Below are positions 20,633 through 35,799 of a DNA stretch of 64,000 nucleotides, one piece after another. The DNA comes from Haplosporangium gracile. Lineage: Eukaryota; Mortierellomycota; Mortierellomycetes; Mortierellales; Mortierellaceae. Below the pieces are notes generated by a model. It saw only the letters and a program-made list of their open reading frames with translations. It made no database searches and was not told the origin of the DNA. The DNA lies in NCBI GenBank assembly GCA_015499985.1, contig JAAAUF010000050.1:1-64000 (forward strand). Reading direction: 5' to 3'. The position numbers were made by a program, and so were the translations under genes. Within the stretch, counting starts at the first letter, position 1. The number at the start of each line of letters is the position of its first letter.

Positions 20633-21704
20633 ATGAGACTCAAGAGGACAAAGGACTACAAGCGGTACATGAACATGTACTGCCAGACATTTCATTTCCG
20701 CAAGCCCTACCAAGTCCTTGGTAATGCCTACAGCCTTTCTTTCTTATGTTACCTTTTGGTTACTGTGTCAACGGGGCGAATATGTTGATTCAACTTATGC
20801 TGACCTACATGCTGTCATCATTCTTTAATGATATAGTCGACGCGGATTTCATCCAGACAGCATTGGATCAGCGCATGGATCTCAGGACAAACATTCCCAA
20901 AGTTCTCAGTGACGCTTCCAAACAAAGTAAGTTTCACTTTGGGAGATTTTCAAGGATGCTGGATCATATCGATCGTTCAGACGAGCAAAGCTAATTTTCA
21001 CGTTCTTCCTCTTTACGTTTCTAGTGGTGACACCATGCACGATGGCATTGCTCAAATCCCGTGGTGAGGACGCATCAGGAGCCTTCTTGGCCTCTAAGCG
21101 ATTCGAAAAGCGTCGCTGCAAACACCAGGAAGCCGTTGACGAAGACATCTGTCTCTCGCAAATTATCTCCACCTCTAATCCTCATAACTACGTCGTTGCC
21201 TCTCAATCCAAGAAGCTTCGTTCAAAATTCGGTCAAGTCCCCGGTGTGCCACTCCTCTACATCAACCGTTCCAATCTCATTCTTGAGCCTCCTTCGGATG
21301 CCAGCATGAACAAGTGTAAAGAGATCGAATCCGGAAAGACACATGCTTCGACCAAGGAATTGGCGACCCTGAAGACCGTCAAAGTGACTGGACAAGGAAA
21401 GGTCACGCTCGACGTCAAGGCCGCCAAGAAGTTAGAGGAGAAGCAAGAGTCCAAGAAGCAGAAGCGGGAGGTTCAAAAGGCCAAGCTGCTGAAGAAGCGT
21501 ATGGGACCTAAGGAGCCTAACCCTCTCTCGGTTAAGAAGAAGAAGAAGGTTGTGGCTACTCCTGCAGCAGGAACAGCAGCAGTAGCAACAGTAGCAACAG
21601 TAGCAACAGAAAAGAAGAAGAAAGCCGAAGACGAGAGCGCAGACGGAGCACTGGAAAAGAAGAAGAGGAAAAGAAGAAAGTCAAAGTCTGCAGGCGCCAG
21701 TTAG
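20633..21704 (+). CDS. UTP23: rRNA-processing protein UTP23 (PIN-like, SSU processome)
   Basis: Three exons (20633-20720, 20837-20926, 21025-21704) with matching phase, 285 aa. The start MRLKRTKDYKRYMNMYCQ and FRKPYQVLVDADFIQTAL are diagnostic of the Utp23/Fcf1 family. MVTPCTMALLKSRG and VPLLYINRSNLILEPPS complete the PIN-like domain. The segment RRCKHQEAVDEDICLSQI carries the Cys/His residues of the family's zinc site. The last 90 residues are Lys/Glu/Ala-rich, with KKRMGPKEPNPLSVKKKKK, as expected for a nucleolar RNA-binding tail. Utp23 helps release snR30/U17 from pre-ribosomes; family members often lack the full PIN catalytic acid set. Yeast Utp23 is about 254 aa, so the length fits. TATAAAA at 20604-20610 lies about 25 nt upstream of the ATG. 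Confidence 0.93.
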
Positions 21705-22265
21705 GAAGCGGCTGCTGGTGCCGAGTCATTATAGACATATCACCTTTTCCTTTTTTCATTCCATTTGCATAGTTTCTCATCCCTGATAAAACCATTCTAA
21801 TACCATTAATTTTTCACAATGGAAAGTATTGTGGAGGGCTTGTTAGGCGTCTGGATACAAGAACCTTACCCAATTTGCCACCAATCCATGCACATCGCTA
21901 CTTCAGAGTATAGTCCCTAATGTGTGTTTTCTGGTTGCCTTCTTCCGACCTATACGCGTTACACAACTGACGGTGGAAGAAGAGAAACAGAGTGAAAAAA
22001 AAGAAAGAGGAAAAAATCTGATCAAACACGTATCATTTTCACGCCCATCATCACAAGTTCTTTCTTTCTTCTTTCTCTCTTCCACAAACATCCCATCCTC
22101 TTTCTCACTCTCCCTTCTCTTCCCCGCCTCCCTTCCAATCCTATGCTGAGCACCCTCCTCTATCAACTAAAAGCTTTCTTCAAGTCTCTCTTTGGAAGAA
22201 CTTTTCACCAGCCTATAAACGACGACAACACCTATCACGCCTACAACGAAAAGAACAACAACTCC
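21705..22265. other. Intergenic, leader of the PARP-like gene
   Basis: Contains the UTP23 3' flank and a pyrimidine-rich leader (22040-22140). An ATG at 22143 is in frame with the next gene and would add 41 residues (MLSTLLYQLKAFFKSLFG...). The duplicated copy at 41803 lacks this extension, so the downstream ATG at 22266 is preferred. Confidence 0.5.
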
Positions 22266-23029
22266 ATGACCATCCAAGGTGTCTACCTGGAGCCCGTGCG
22301 CTTGCACACCAGCGAGTTCAAGGAGTTTGACCAGCGCTTCGGTAACAAGCTCGTCAGTATGTACGAGATCAACTATGCTGAAGTCGTCAATGCGTACCTC
22401 GGCAACGAGGACGAGTGGGACGAAACTACTTACTACCACGGCACCTCGCACTGCGGATGTCTTGACCGGCAGATTGTTAACCCCGAGAACGATCGAGTTC
22501 CGGTCTATGCCTGGTGCGAGAATGCTCGCTGCTATACCAGAAGCATCATCAACAGTGGATTCATCAAGGCCACGAGTCCCCGAGGTAAGGTTTGGTTTGT
22601 TCTTCTCGTATGCATAGAAAACAGTTTTCAAGCGCGTTGAGCTTGACCCTGGTTCTCACACTGTCCTTTCATCTCTTTCAACGACGTTGTTGGGTTTTAG
22701 GTCACCTCTTCTCCCCTCAGGTCGAGACGGCCCGGCTGAATGCGACCAATAAGGGCCAAGGAACTGCTCCGAATTCGCATCTTTTAAGTGTCTTCATCTG
22801 CGTCACTCGAAACCCTCAGAACGCACGCGTACAAGGCTACGATGACTACCACTCTGTCCAGAACGACAATGTAAGTTGATCACTTTTTCTGGATCTGTAG
22901 TCATCGCCTTGCAATGTTCAACCATTCTGGAAAAAAGTTCACTTATTGCCATTGATGTTTCCTCGTTCTCGGGTAACCTTGCGATGTTAGGACATTCTGC
23001 CGGTCTACATCGCGATTGTCCGCAAGTAA
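22266..23029 (+). CDS. Small PARP-like (ADP-ribosyltransferase-fold) protein, member A, block 1
   Basis: Three exons (22266-22584, 22701-22870, 22991-23029), 175 aa. The order of motifs follows the PARP catalytic core. YYHGTSHCGC at about residues 56-65 corresponds to the HGT nicotinamide-binding motif. CENARCYTRSIINSGF matches the Cys-containing I-x-x-x-GF segment of fungal PARP-like proteins. GHLFSPQVETA matches G-x-x-Y-F-A, with Phe in place of the usual Tyr. LLSVFICVTRNP matches the core strand, and DILPVYIAIVRK matches the terminal D-Q-I-L-P-x-Y-L-I strand. I do not see the catalytic Glu of PARP1-type enzymes, so activity may be mono-ADP-ribosylation or absent. No signal peptide. A related member B lies downstream in decayed form, and both are duplicated at 41.8-44.2 kb. 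Intron positions are identical to those of the intact member B at 43498. Confidence 0.8.
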
Positions 23030-23501
23030 ACAGGAGGCACCGCTGCTTAAGTCTTTCGCTCAGTGACTGATGAAGTGATGCCACCTCACCACTTTTTTCT
23101 TGATTTGTACTCATCATTTTACAGTGTCTGCACCGCCGTTGTTCATCACATTTCATCCATCCACTTCCCTTTCTTACGCGAAGCTAGGTTATAGTCAGCT
23201 TCTTCAATAAAAACACTATTGTGTTGTCACCACAAGCGCATGCTGTGGATGACGTTCTCACGATGATGGCAAGAACGGAGAGTAATGATATCCTCGCCAG
23301 AGAGGTTTGATCCTATCAAACGGGATGCGGTTAGCATGTGTTGATCAAAGCATGGCTGTCTTGCGCTTCCAGAGTGAGATCACCAACAGGCGAAGAAAGA
23401 AGGAGCAACCTCATTCACATCTCTTCCTTCCTCTTCTTCTCTCTCCCTCCTCTCCTCTCACCCACAACCACCCCTCTGATCACCATTCCAAAGCTACCGC
23501 C
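23030..23501. other. Spacer between PARP-like A and B, also present in block 2
   Basis: Not coding. Sequence from about 23210 to 23430 is recognisably similar to 42680-42900 and to 43170-43385. All three share a start like TTGTCATCAC/AAGC, a CACGATGATRGCAA-like core, and a GATCAAATCATGGC-like stretch before the next start codon. It therefore marks the unit boundary of the PARP-like array. Confidence 0.6.
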
Positions 23502-23927
23502 ACGAGTCTGAAGGGTCAACACCTCGAGTCCCTAGCTCCCACCCCACTCAAGTTCTCCAGTACTAAGGTCTCTTTGGGATCAACAATCTGACGAAACTCT
23601 ACAAGATTCTCTACGAACCCGTCGGTGGGCACGGTGTCGGCAATTTCAGCGCTTTGCCGTCAATCTGCTATTATGTACAGGATAAGGGTATTGAATCCGA
23701 AAGTCGGGAAAGTAGGCTTACTGGTTCATGTTTCTCGCCAAGGCTCAATACAACAATTTTTAGTATACCAACTTTCTGCTGTCCCAAAAGACATGGTAGA
23801 TTACACAAAGCTTGATAATGGCGTGTTCGTGATTCCTCCTCCTTATGACCTCCCTTCCTTTAAAATGAAATGCGCCCACACTAATCCTATAGGATATCCC
23901 GCCCTGTTTCTTGACGGTCCTTCGTAA
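23502..23927 (+). pseudogene. PARP-like member B, decayed copy (block 1)
   Basis: It aligns with the intact member B at 43498. The start ATG is ACG at 23502, followed by the shared SLKGQ and LESLAP residues. An early frame change follows. The region that should hold the HGT motif and the Cys pair is lost or unrecognisable after about 23660. The 3' part is visible again at about 23735-23927, with the last exon degraded from DILPCFLAV to DIPPCFLDG-like residues. It cannot make the protein. Confidence 0.7.
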
Positions 23928-24218
23928 CCCCTGAACAAGTCGCTTTGGGTTTATTCGAGGGTTCGATAGCGAGCCCCTTCAAGCCAGCCTCCTCCTCCTT
24001 CGCTCGTCTGTATGCTTTGTTTTCGCAAGACCATTTTTTTCTTTGCCATAACCACATCATCACCTTTCAGCTGATAGTTCCATTCTTTGAGTTCTTTTCC
24101 TTCTTTTTGCACTGAATAAAGGCGCGAACATTACCACTTCTACGCAAGATGTATTATGTTGTTGTTGATATCAATTCATTGAGCGCAGAGGGAAGTTGAA
24201 CAGAAAAAAAAAGAAACT

Positions 24219-26489
24219 CTAGACAGCGTTTTCAATCTCCATTGCGGTCGAAAGCGCGTCTTCCGCTCCATTGACAGCCATCTCCTGCACACCCATCGGA
24301 TTGGTACTGTTGTTGCTCATGGCCGAGGTGTCACTGATGTCCATGGCCAGGGCATCTAGAGCTCCATCGATCCTCGAGCAACCCCGGCCTCCTGGATAAC
24401 CAAGACAGCCTCGCGTTCAGCTGCACTGTGTCTAGCTCTGTAGGCTCTTCTGGCAACCCTATGCGTTTTGCTTCGAGCCCTGGGAGTGTTCGTGTTCGTG
24501 CTTGTGTTCGACGCCGATGGTAGAGAGCATGCACACCGATATCCTTATGCGCATAATCAATCCGGCACTTGGTGAGCGCATACTCTGGCGTCACCGCCTT
24601 GATGCCCTGAACCGCTGCTGTAGCCGAGACGATATCCGCAAAGTTGATGAACGCAAAGCTCCAGTGCCAGTGTACATGGACCTTTACAACAGCGCCAAAC
24701 ACTGAAAGTCCTGCAGCATCTTGTTGTTGCGCATACCTCCCACTTTCAGAGCGTTGCTCGCATGCACTTCCCGGGTCGCGCCTCTCCTGAGAGCGTGGAT
24801 CACATCGAGTGAAAGACTGTGAGGTCTATCGTCGTTCCAGTGAACCTCGACTGATCGCTGCATGATCCTAGCATCGTGAATGGTCGTATAGTCGACAAAC
24901 TGGACCGCGGCATCGGGGTCGACAAAGGAAATAATGACGCACGAGACCTGAGGCTGATGCTGGATGCGACTCAGCATGCCTCCTTTGATCACACTGCAAA
25001 ATCATGTCGATAGTCGTATCAGAGCTAAGGTTGCCCAGGTACACATTCCGCTTGCCCTCAACAGTCAACACATCCTGCAGCACAGCATCCTCCAGCACTC
25101 TCTCGGTAACTGCCACGCTCAGTCCATTAACCACTCTCATCATGATCATACCCAATTTGGCACATCAGTCCTTGCCGAAGCGGAGATGAAGATCCAAATA
25201 GCGAGGATCTTTCGAAAGTGGAGCTTTTGCCTTGACAGCAGAGTCGATAGTGACGAAATGAATAAATGCCGCTCTTTTCTCAACATCTGTCTTGAAGTAC
25301 TCAACCTGATCGAAAGCCACAAATTCCGCCTTGATAGTCTCCTCAGAGAGAATAGTAGAACTCCAATCGCCAACGACCACAGAACGAGCAGCACCGCCAC
25401 GCTTAATCGCCTCAAAAACTTCGGGAGCAATAGGCTCGAAGGGCTCCAGAGAGAACGAGACCACTGATTATTAACCTGCAGTCGTGAGTTTGCACCGTCA
25501 ACGAGAGCAGTAAGTGCTACGGGGTGCACGAATATGATACAGGCAGAGTGTGTCTCAAAGTCCAGGCAAGCCGACTCGATATCGCCGGTGATTATCAAGT
25601 CCAGGATCTTGTCAGTCGTAACTCTATCAGGGACGACTCCAATGCAGACAGTTCGAGGTTTGGGAGGACGGGGTAGAGTGGATGCGGAAGATGATACAAG
25701 TTGCTCGTCCCATCGCACCTTTTTGTTATAAGTGTCGCTGGAGATTCCCTCATAGTAGTTGCGTTTCTTGCACCTGGGTGCCGCCACAGCCACGTTATTG
25801 ACTGCGCGATCAAGTGTCGTAGGAGAAGGCTGTCGATTAGGTTCTGGGGCTGCTGGAGCATCGACACCGAGAGGCTCGCGGGCTAAGACAGTGTCCTCTG
25901 CTGTACTGTCGTGTTGGTTGTCGTTGTCGGTCTGCGTCTCAGTAATGGGCTGACGAGGAGGCTCTGAGGTTCCTGCTGCATCAGCGCCGAGGGGTCCACT
26001 GACTGGGACAAAGTGCTCTGCGCCGTCGGGTTGGTTGTTGCCGTTATCGACTTGTGCCTTAGTGTGGGGTTGAATGGAGCTCTGGTCGCCAAGACAAAGC
26101 CTTTTGAAGATATCATCCACAGCACTGCAACTGCTGTCGTCGTAGTTGCGCTTCTTTGAGCTAAAAGTCAACCCTTTTTGCTGAGTTTCCTCGACAGTCG
26201 AGTCGATGCTCTGCGAGCTGGCAGTGACTGGAGTGGGTTGTTGCAGTGGTTCAGGTTGTTGCAGAAGTACAGGCTAGTTAGGGAATTCAACTTGTTGAAA
26301 GGGTTTAGGTGCATCAAGGGAAGTGTCAATAGAGCCCAAGTGCTCGGTGGTGTCGAACTGCTCCGTCTCCTATGCTGCGTTACGGGTGTTAGTAGCAAGT
26401 TGGCTGGTATCGGGTTCTTCGTTATGTTCACCATCGAGGCGAAGCTTTTTGCTCTCGAGCTCGCTGGGGTGTGTGCGGCGTCGCTTCAT
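24219..26489 (-). pseudogene. Decayed four-RRM RNA-binding protein gene, MRN1/Nrd1-like
   Basis: Reading from 26489 down: MKRRRTHPSELESKKLRLDG, stops in frame at 26370 and 26274, then a Pro/Gln/Asp-rich linker. RRM-like units follow. PRTVCIGVVPDRVTTDKILD with CIIFVHPVAL is the first. ARSVVVGDWSSTILSEETIK with AAFIHFVTI is the second. KRNVYLGNLSSDTTIDMIL, then in another frame VSCVIISFVDPDAAVQF, is the third. TREVHASNALKVGGM with SFAFINFADIVSA is the fourth. The protein end (DISDTSAMSNNSTNPMGVQE) is in yet another frame, up to the stop at 24219. This RRM set resembles fission yeast Nrd1 and budding yeast Mrn1, cytoplasmic RNA-binding regulators. Two stops and at least three frameshifts make it a pseudogene; a functional parent is expected elsewhere. 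No introns are clearly left except a possible one near 25470. Confidence 0.7.
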
Positions 26490-26772
26490 AAAAGTGTTTG
26501 TATGAAGCAAGTAAAAAGTGGAAGAGTTTGTTGTAGTAAGAAAGAAAGCTATGAAAAAAGAGCCAAAGTGCAAATTTTGGACGAGTTCAGTTAATAACAA
26601 ATTTGGTGGCGTCACACCCACGCAAAATCAAGCCTTTGGGCTGTGAGCGATCTCAAAGCTGGCCCCTTAAACACAACCATGCCAACCCTTATTTTCGTGC
26701 GGTCGCAGCAACATGCCTTCACAGTTTTGACATCACCTTCCTCGATTAACAACCCGACAGGACTATTGTGAC

Positions 26773-29531
<2,759 letters not shown>

Positions 29532-29866
29532 GTGCCCCCTCTAGCGATTGACCCGCGACAAAAGCGGGCGAAATAATAAATTGAGGAAGAGAGTTGAGTC
29601 ACGTGTGACGTGCGCATTCCCTGGCTCGGGACATTTTCCTTTCCTGACCGACTTGCTCGGGATTCACAAAGTCCCTCAATTTTCCACTCTCCACAACAAA
29701 AGTACACATTCCTCTTCTCTCTTTTCTTCTCCCCACCAAAAAACACAACCCGCACTTCTCACGCTCAAACTTACTCATTCACTTGTTCCGACACTTTATT
29801 ATCTCTCACGACAAGTTCTAAACATCAGCAACCGACACTTCATCCACACAATACCACACACATAAA

Positions 29867-30787
29867 ATGGCCTCACTTCTTGCACGGACACGGATCGTCT
29901 CTCGACTCAACACCACTGTCTCAAAGCCCTTTCACAACCTCGCCTGCGCAGCCACTATCCCCCGAAACTGCAGCCCAGCACATCGCACACTGACCACTCT
30001 CTCAAGGACAGGTTTCCACAAGCAGACCGTTCTGGCACCTACTCATACCATCCTCCGAGGATCATACCAACAGCGTCTCAACAGTACAAGTGCTGCCACT
30101 GCCCCTGCCGCCGACACAACTACACCCACCACAACTACATCCGAGCTCAAAATCCACAACCCCCAGTATGACGAAGCAGGAAAAGAGCTGACTGTCATTA
30201 TTACAGACAACGCTGTCAAGGTACCCGAACGAATCATGCATGGATAATACGGATCAAAAAAATATTTGTATTCGCCGCAACGTACCACTTGCGCCCGCCG
30301 ATGGTTTCATACAGTTTAACTGATCAGCCTTGTCTCTCGGCTTGTGTTTTGTTTAACCAATAGCAACTGAAGCGCATCGCAACCAGGGAAAAGAAGCCTT
30401 TGCAAGCATTGAGGATCACAGTCGACTCTGGCGGATGTCACGGATACCAGTACCTCTTGGACCTCACGGATACTGTCAACGAGGATGATGTGTAAGGATT
30501 GAAAGCATAGTGGCTTTTGCCTTCAGAATGTATGCTTGCATCATTGTATGTGACTTTTGTTCAAAATGACAAAAGCTAACTTCGTAAGGCCCTTTTTTTT
30601 GTATCAAATTAGTGTGTTTGAAAAGGATGGAGCACGCGTTATTCTGGACACGATTACATTGCCCATGGTGAGCGGATCAAGAATTGACTATATTGAGGAG
30701 CTGATCGGATCGGCCTTCAAGGTTCTTGCCAATCCCCACGCAGCACACTCTTGCGGATGTGATACTTCATTTGAGATTAAGATCTAA
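29867..30787 (+). CDS. ISA2: Mitochondrial A-type iron-sulfur assembly protein Isa2
   Basis: Three exons (29867-30220, 30364-30491, 30613-30787), 218 aa. The first 85 residues are Arg/Ser/Thr-rich with almost no acids, a mitochondrial presequence. The core runs from ELTVIITDNAVKQLKRI through RITVDSGGCHGYQYLLDL to VLANPHAAHSCGCDTSFEI. The three conserved Cys (GGCHG and CGC) that bind iron or a cluster are all present. Isa2 works with Isa1 and Iba57 to make [4Fe-4S] clusters in the matrix. Exon 2 ends GAT GAT GT and joins T GTG TTT, so the GTGTAAG site is used two bases in. The long Thr-rich stretch before the core is expected to be removed or disordered. Confidence 0.94.
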
Positions 30788-31217
30788 AGTCTTCTCCTAC
30801 CAACAAAAAGACGAACACTCTTGTGCATTTATTCAAATCAATCTTTGGGCGCAACCGTGCTGGTAGTTTCATATTTTTCACTCTAGACGTTTATTTTGCA
30901 TATCCACCGTACACACCTCCACCTTGCATCTAGACAAGAAATAAAATACAAGTTCGCTGTGCCTGAAAATCATCGAGGGGTCCAAATATGTCTTGGACGT
31001 GCGGAGTGGCTTACTGTCAACAGATTTTTAGCAGTCCTTTCGTCGCCTTTTTTGTTCATATGAAGCTGATCCCTTGTCTGACCATGGGTGTCACCTTCAT
31101 TCACCTTCCTCCATTCACGACTACGGACCACTTCGGACCAGGAACAAAACAAAGACAAATCACCCAACAACACATCCACTCGACACCTGGAAGTAACTAG
31201 AGCCGTGTTGAATAATA
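30788..31217. other. Intergenic, no gene seen
   Basis: 3' flank of ISA2 and 5' region of the Pet127-like gene. AATAAAA at about 30941 may serve as a polyadenylation signal. Short ORFs on both strands lack coding character. Confidence 0.5.
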
Positions 31218-34200
31218 ATGTCAGGAGCCGTAGGAATATCCCGGCTAGCCTTGCCGCGTTCCAGGCCTATTGCTTCGCCGACCTTTACAACATACCCAAC
31301 AGTCCTCCTCCGCCAATGTAGATGTCTACATCAACAGGCCCTGCAGATATTGTCGCCAGCAACTTTCAACTTCAAACTTGGCACCCGGTCTGTCAAGACC
31401 TCATCAGCCAGTCACAAGCGGGGCTCCAATGACAGAAGGACAGGACCTAGTTCAAAGTCTGGTGGTAGCGGCGGCAGCGGGTACAGCAGGGGAGGCAGGG
31501 CGCCATACGATCGAGGTTCAAATGCTTCGAGTGGCCGCATGTCTGAAAATTCAGGATCTGGTGATATTTCGGGATACCGATCTAGGCAACCTGCCTATGT
31601 CAAGGCGCATTCGGTGTCAGGTTCACAGATGGTTCAGGCGATCGAGTCAAGCCGACAGGGAGCCGGACTATCAAAATCGGATAACGGAGACAGAGGATCT
31701 ACGACGGACCCCTTTGGCAGCAAGGCCGCTGATCCATTTGCCAACAAGCTCGAGGCTGCCATTGAGGCTAGTCTGAGGACCACGGGTCAATCACAACGGA
31801 GTAATAGGGCGGATTCCCGGCATGACCGCACCAACACATACCCCGTTGCGGAAACTCAGGTCCCGGATATTCAGGCGCAGTACCTTGTCGGATACGCTCG
31901 TTGGGAATCTGTCAATGCCAAGGACGTAGATATCAAGAGTAAGCTTTCCGGCAGTTGCGATGCAGGAATGTTCACTTTGGATATGGAGTAGCTGGATGCA
32001 CCTCTAACAGGAGCCCCTTCATTTGGATAGATGTCACACCAAAGTCGAGACCCAAGATTGCGGTGCTGGAGCACGGCTTGGACCGAGTTTTGTTCAAGTA
32101 AGTATCAAGGCATAGGAATCATGTTCACAGTTTACATTGATCTGACTTTTTGTTTGTGAGCCAGACTAACAAGACAACCTTGTTTTGCCTCATACAGCCC
32201 TGGCGTTCACTGGCTACAGGATCCTCGGTCATCTGTGTTCAACTTTGATCCTTATCTGCGGTCAATCTGCCAACCCAAGGATTTCGACTACAACGCCTTG
32301 CCAGCTTACAAAACCTCATCAATGGATCCAGCACTGCTCAACATGGCGCGTAATTATCACGGAAAGTACATGGGGTCAACTTCATCCATGACCTCTATCT
32401 TGTCGCAATACTATTTTTTGATTTCTGGATGGAAGCCACTCAAAACCAAACATCTTTCGGAGGCCTTTACAGCTCAAGTAAGTCGACAAAATGATGGATC
32501 ACGAGCTTCATTTTTTCCCTTCAACGTTGAGTTGTTAGAGCGTTCACTAAACAAGACCGACTTCTCCCTCCGATAGCCCAAGGGCTTCACAAGGTTAAGC
32601 AGGGCACCGACGACAGTCGAGTTGGTGCATAAGGGCGATGGATATTATGCAATTGACGCCGACAAGACCTTTGATTCCTCGACAGTCTTGATGCAACTTG
32701 TAAGTGGAATAAATTTGTCAGCGGTTTATGGACAGGTATTTATCGTTAAAAGAAATGGTCGCTAACATAACCTGTCTATCGCTTTATCAAAATCAATAGG
32801 GAAAGTCCATGGAAAAGATGTTGACCAGCACACCACAGGAGTTTTCGAGGTTCACAAAAACAAATTCTTGGATGGTCACACCAGAGGAGAGAAATCAGCT
32901 CGAGGCGTTTAACTATATCTCTGTCGACAACTTTCTGCTCCGTTCGCAGCTGGACTGCGAAGACCCACGACTTCCAGGCAAAACGTTTGATCTTAAGACG
33001 CGCGCAGCAGTGGCGATCCGTCTGGATGTTCACAACTATGAGCTCAATCAAGGGTACCAACTTCGCAAGGCGCACGGATACCTAGAGAGTTTTGAGCGCG
33101 AGTACTACGACATGATGCGATCGGCATTTCTAAAGTACAGTCTCCAGGTCAGGATTGGACAAATGGACGGCATCTTTGTTGCCTTCCACAACACGGCCAG
33201 GGTCTTCGGATTCCAGTACATTTCTTTGGATGAGATGGACTCGCGGCTATTTGGATCGAGTGTGATGGGCGATGAGTGTTTCAAGAACCAGTTACGGCTA
33301 CTGAATCGCACCCTGGACGAGATCACCGCCAAATACCCCAATCAGGACCTGAGGATCACTGTCGATACGGATGAGACCGTCCAGAGCATGAACGTTTGGG
33401 TCGAGACTTTGCCTCTGGGAGCTAGGACATCGGTGCAGGGTCGTAATGTGAAGGTGGAGTTTGACGAGGCTGGAGCACCAGAGATGCAACCCAACGCCGA
33501 GCTCAGTCTGTGGCAAATTGTATGTTACTCCAACGTCAATAACTCGACCGTCATTGGACCTTTTGATCTGAACGAACGAGGCACCGATAAGTGGGAACTG
33601 CGGTACAAAATTGCGGAGTTGAAGAAGCCGCATATGATAAGCGAGTACCGCCGGATGAAGGCCATCCAGGCCGAGATCATGTTGGATGATGCTGCGAAGG
33701 AAGCGCTTGCAGAGAAGGCGATTGAGGCAGGGGAGGAGGATTCGGAGAGCAGGCGCGAGTCGCTTGCCCGTGCTGCCTCTAGACGCGATATCATGAGGGA
33801 CCAATTCCGTCGGATCAGTGAGCAGGGACGACTCAAGGAGGAGGACGAGGAGCGGAGGCAGGCCGACAAAGAATTTTTAATCTGGGAGCCTAAGGGATAC
33901 ATCAAGATTTCCGACGCCATTGCGACTTCTTCTGCTACCAAGCCTGAATCTGCGCCTGCGGTAGCAGCCAAGGGTGCTAAAGTTTCAGCCAAGACCGACA
34001 AGGAGGCCAAGGGGGCTCAACCTGCCGCCAGGACTGACAGTAACACCAAGGGTGACTCTATCACGGCATCCATGGCTCGTAAGCTGAAGGAGATGATTTC
34101 CAAAGGCGCTGCGTCGCCTTCCGCTCCCGTTGCTACAGCAGTTGCAGCCGCAGGTGCAACCGCAGCCCCGGTCACCCCCACGCCAGCCAAGACCACCGAC

Positions 34201-35163
34201 ACGACTGGAGATTCTGAGAGCACCACCGCCGAATCAAAGGCGCCCAATGCCGAGACTGCTGCAGTTTATTACCGCCGCATCTCCAACGGCAAGATGACTA
34301 AGATCCCACGCGAGGACCTCGCGTTCATTCGCGAGTCCTACCTGAAGCCTGCCTCGCTCTCACTTGAGGATTCGTCGCGTCTGAAACATCTCTCTGGATT
34401 CCACGGCGACCTGATCCAGAGTTTGACGCCCTATGAAGATATTCGATTCAAGTTGCTGGAGGTCCCTGTCCGGTCAGTTGACTATGCGTCCCTAGATAAG
34501 CCGACTCTGCACCGGATCGCAGGGTATATGGATATCATTCCACCTGCCGACAAGACCGATCGTGCGTTGGGCCAGATCTTGCACAGTGAGACGCCTCGGT
34601 TTCGGTACAAGTTGCATTTGGATTACTACTACAACTGGATCCACAAGGTCTTGGCGTTGAAGGACGATGCTGCGCCGCTTTCTGATTTTAAGGAGTTTGT
34701 GGCGGTGGAGGATGAGGCGGCTCTGAAGAGGGTCGCCAATGGCCTGTTAGTCTCGGAGATGATGATTTATTCGCAAGAGAAATCTTATGATCTGAACCGG
34801 CGCGATGCTATCAAGAAGGCTGTCTTGTCGCAGATCTACTATGCGGAGAGGGCGTTTAAAAATAGCGAGCTCAAGGAGATGGGGTATTTTCCGAGGATCT
34901 TTGACCGAGCTGTGCACAAGACCACCAGGAATCTCTTGCAGATTGACAAGGCAGCTGGAACCAAGGATGAGGCGCAGTCTGAGTTTGAGTCTGAGTTAAA
35001 GTCTGAACCTGAGCAGGAGTTTTTGAGCGACAGTACTGTTAGCAGTAGTAGTAGCGCTGTAGTTGACGAGCAAAGTCTGAGCGATGGTGATACTAGTGTT
35101 GCTGGCGGAAGTGTTGATGAGCAGAAGGAGAAGGACGGCGAATCATCCAAACCCATCTCATAG
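31218..35163 (+). CDS. Pet127-family mitochondrial RNA-metabolism protein
   Basis: Five exons (31218-31938, 32031-32097, 32198-32477, 32577-32699, 32800-35163), 1184 aa; yeast Pet127 is about 800. The N-terminus is basic with few acids (presequence), then Gly/Ser/Arg-rich. The conserved domain begins near residue 245: IAVLEHGLDRVLFNPGVHWL, VFNFDPYLRSI, GSTSSMTSILSQYYFLISGW, then GDGYYAIDADKTFDS and GKSMEKMLTS. The predicted nuclease-like core follows with FNYISVDNFLLRSQLDCEDP, LPGKTFDLKTRAAVAIRLD and ESFEREYYDMMRSAFLKYSL. The D-L-K-T pattern resembles a PD-(D/E)XK active site, which fits the role of Pet127 in 5' processing and turnover of mitochondrial RNA. Further on are a charged coiled-coil-like stretch, an Ala/Thr-rich linker (about 760-870), a conserved C-terminal helical segment and a Ser/Glu/Asp-rich tail. 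Gene symbol withheld because orthology was not tested. Confidence 0.85.
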
Positions 35164-35799
35164 ACACAGCGCTTTCATTTTCTCCACTCAGCATAAACGA
35201 CATTTTTGTATTTTTTTTTAATTGTGACAACTTTGGTGAGGGCGAAGACGACAATTCGAATTGGGGTAAAGTAAGAACTTTTCTTTGTATACTGAACGTC
35301 AAGAAGACAGATATTGCAACCATGTGAAGATCAGTCTGTGGAACATGGCGAAGGGAGAAGAGAGGGCAAAGAGAAAACATAAAATATGCAAGCATGCTCT
35401 CAAGTCCCCCCTCCCCCCCTTTTTTTTTGTTTTTGGAAGGATGGTCATTAGCGTGATCACTCTTCCCTCGGCACTACAGTTTACACATGCTTTCATGCCA
35501 CACCAGTTCGAGTGGCGAGGAAATGATTGAAGAGTTGATGTGTAAACGCATCCACATGTTCAAGAGGGTACATCAGCTCGGCAAGCGCGCGAGGCTGCAT
35601 TCTTACGCGCTCGTGATTTTCTGCAAAGCCTGTGCTTTTCTACAAAAATCAAAACTCAGGAACCAAAATCGGCGATTTGATTCAAGGAACACAAACAACT
35701 CAAAAGTAAAATCAATTGACAATTCCGTGAGATTGATTTTATGCTTTATTTTATTTTATTTTTTGCGCTGGCGTAAGTATACCACCCAAAATGGCCACT
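35164..35799. other. Convergent intergenic region
   Basis: Between the 3' ends of the Pet127-like gene (plus) and RRP4 (minus). Holds an A/T-rich stretch and a C/T run at about 35405-35430. No gene seen. Confidence 0.5.

Noticed and set aside
22167..22631. Minus-strand ORF in the PARP-like exon, also present at 41777-42325
   Set aside because: It looks conserved only because the two loci are duplicates. It lacks motifs, and its frame depends on the sense gene.
23946..23990. Possible tRNA B-box-like GGTTCGATAGC
   Set aside because: No matching A-box or cloverleaf could be drawn. It is part of the duplicated PARP-like spacer.
26178..26594. 138-codon plus-strand ORF
   Set aside because: Antisense to the MRN1-like pseudogene, whose RRM segments are recognisable on the minus strand.
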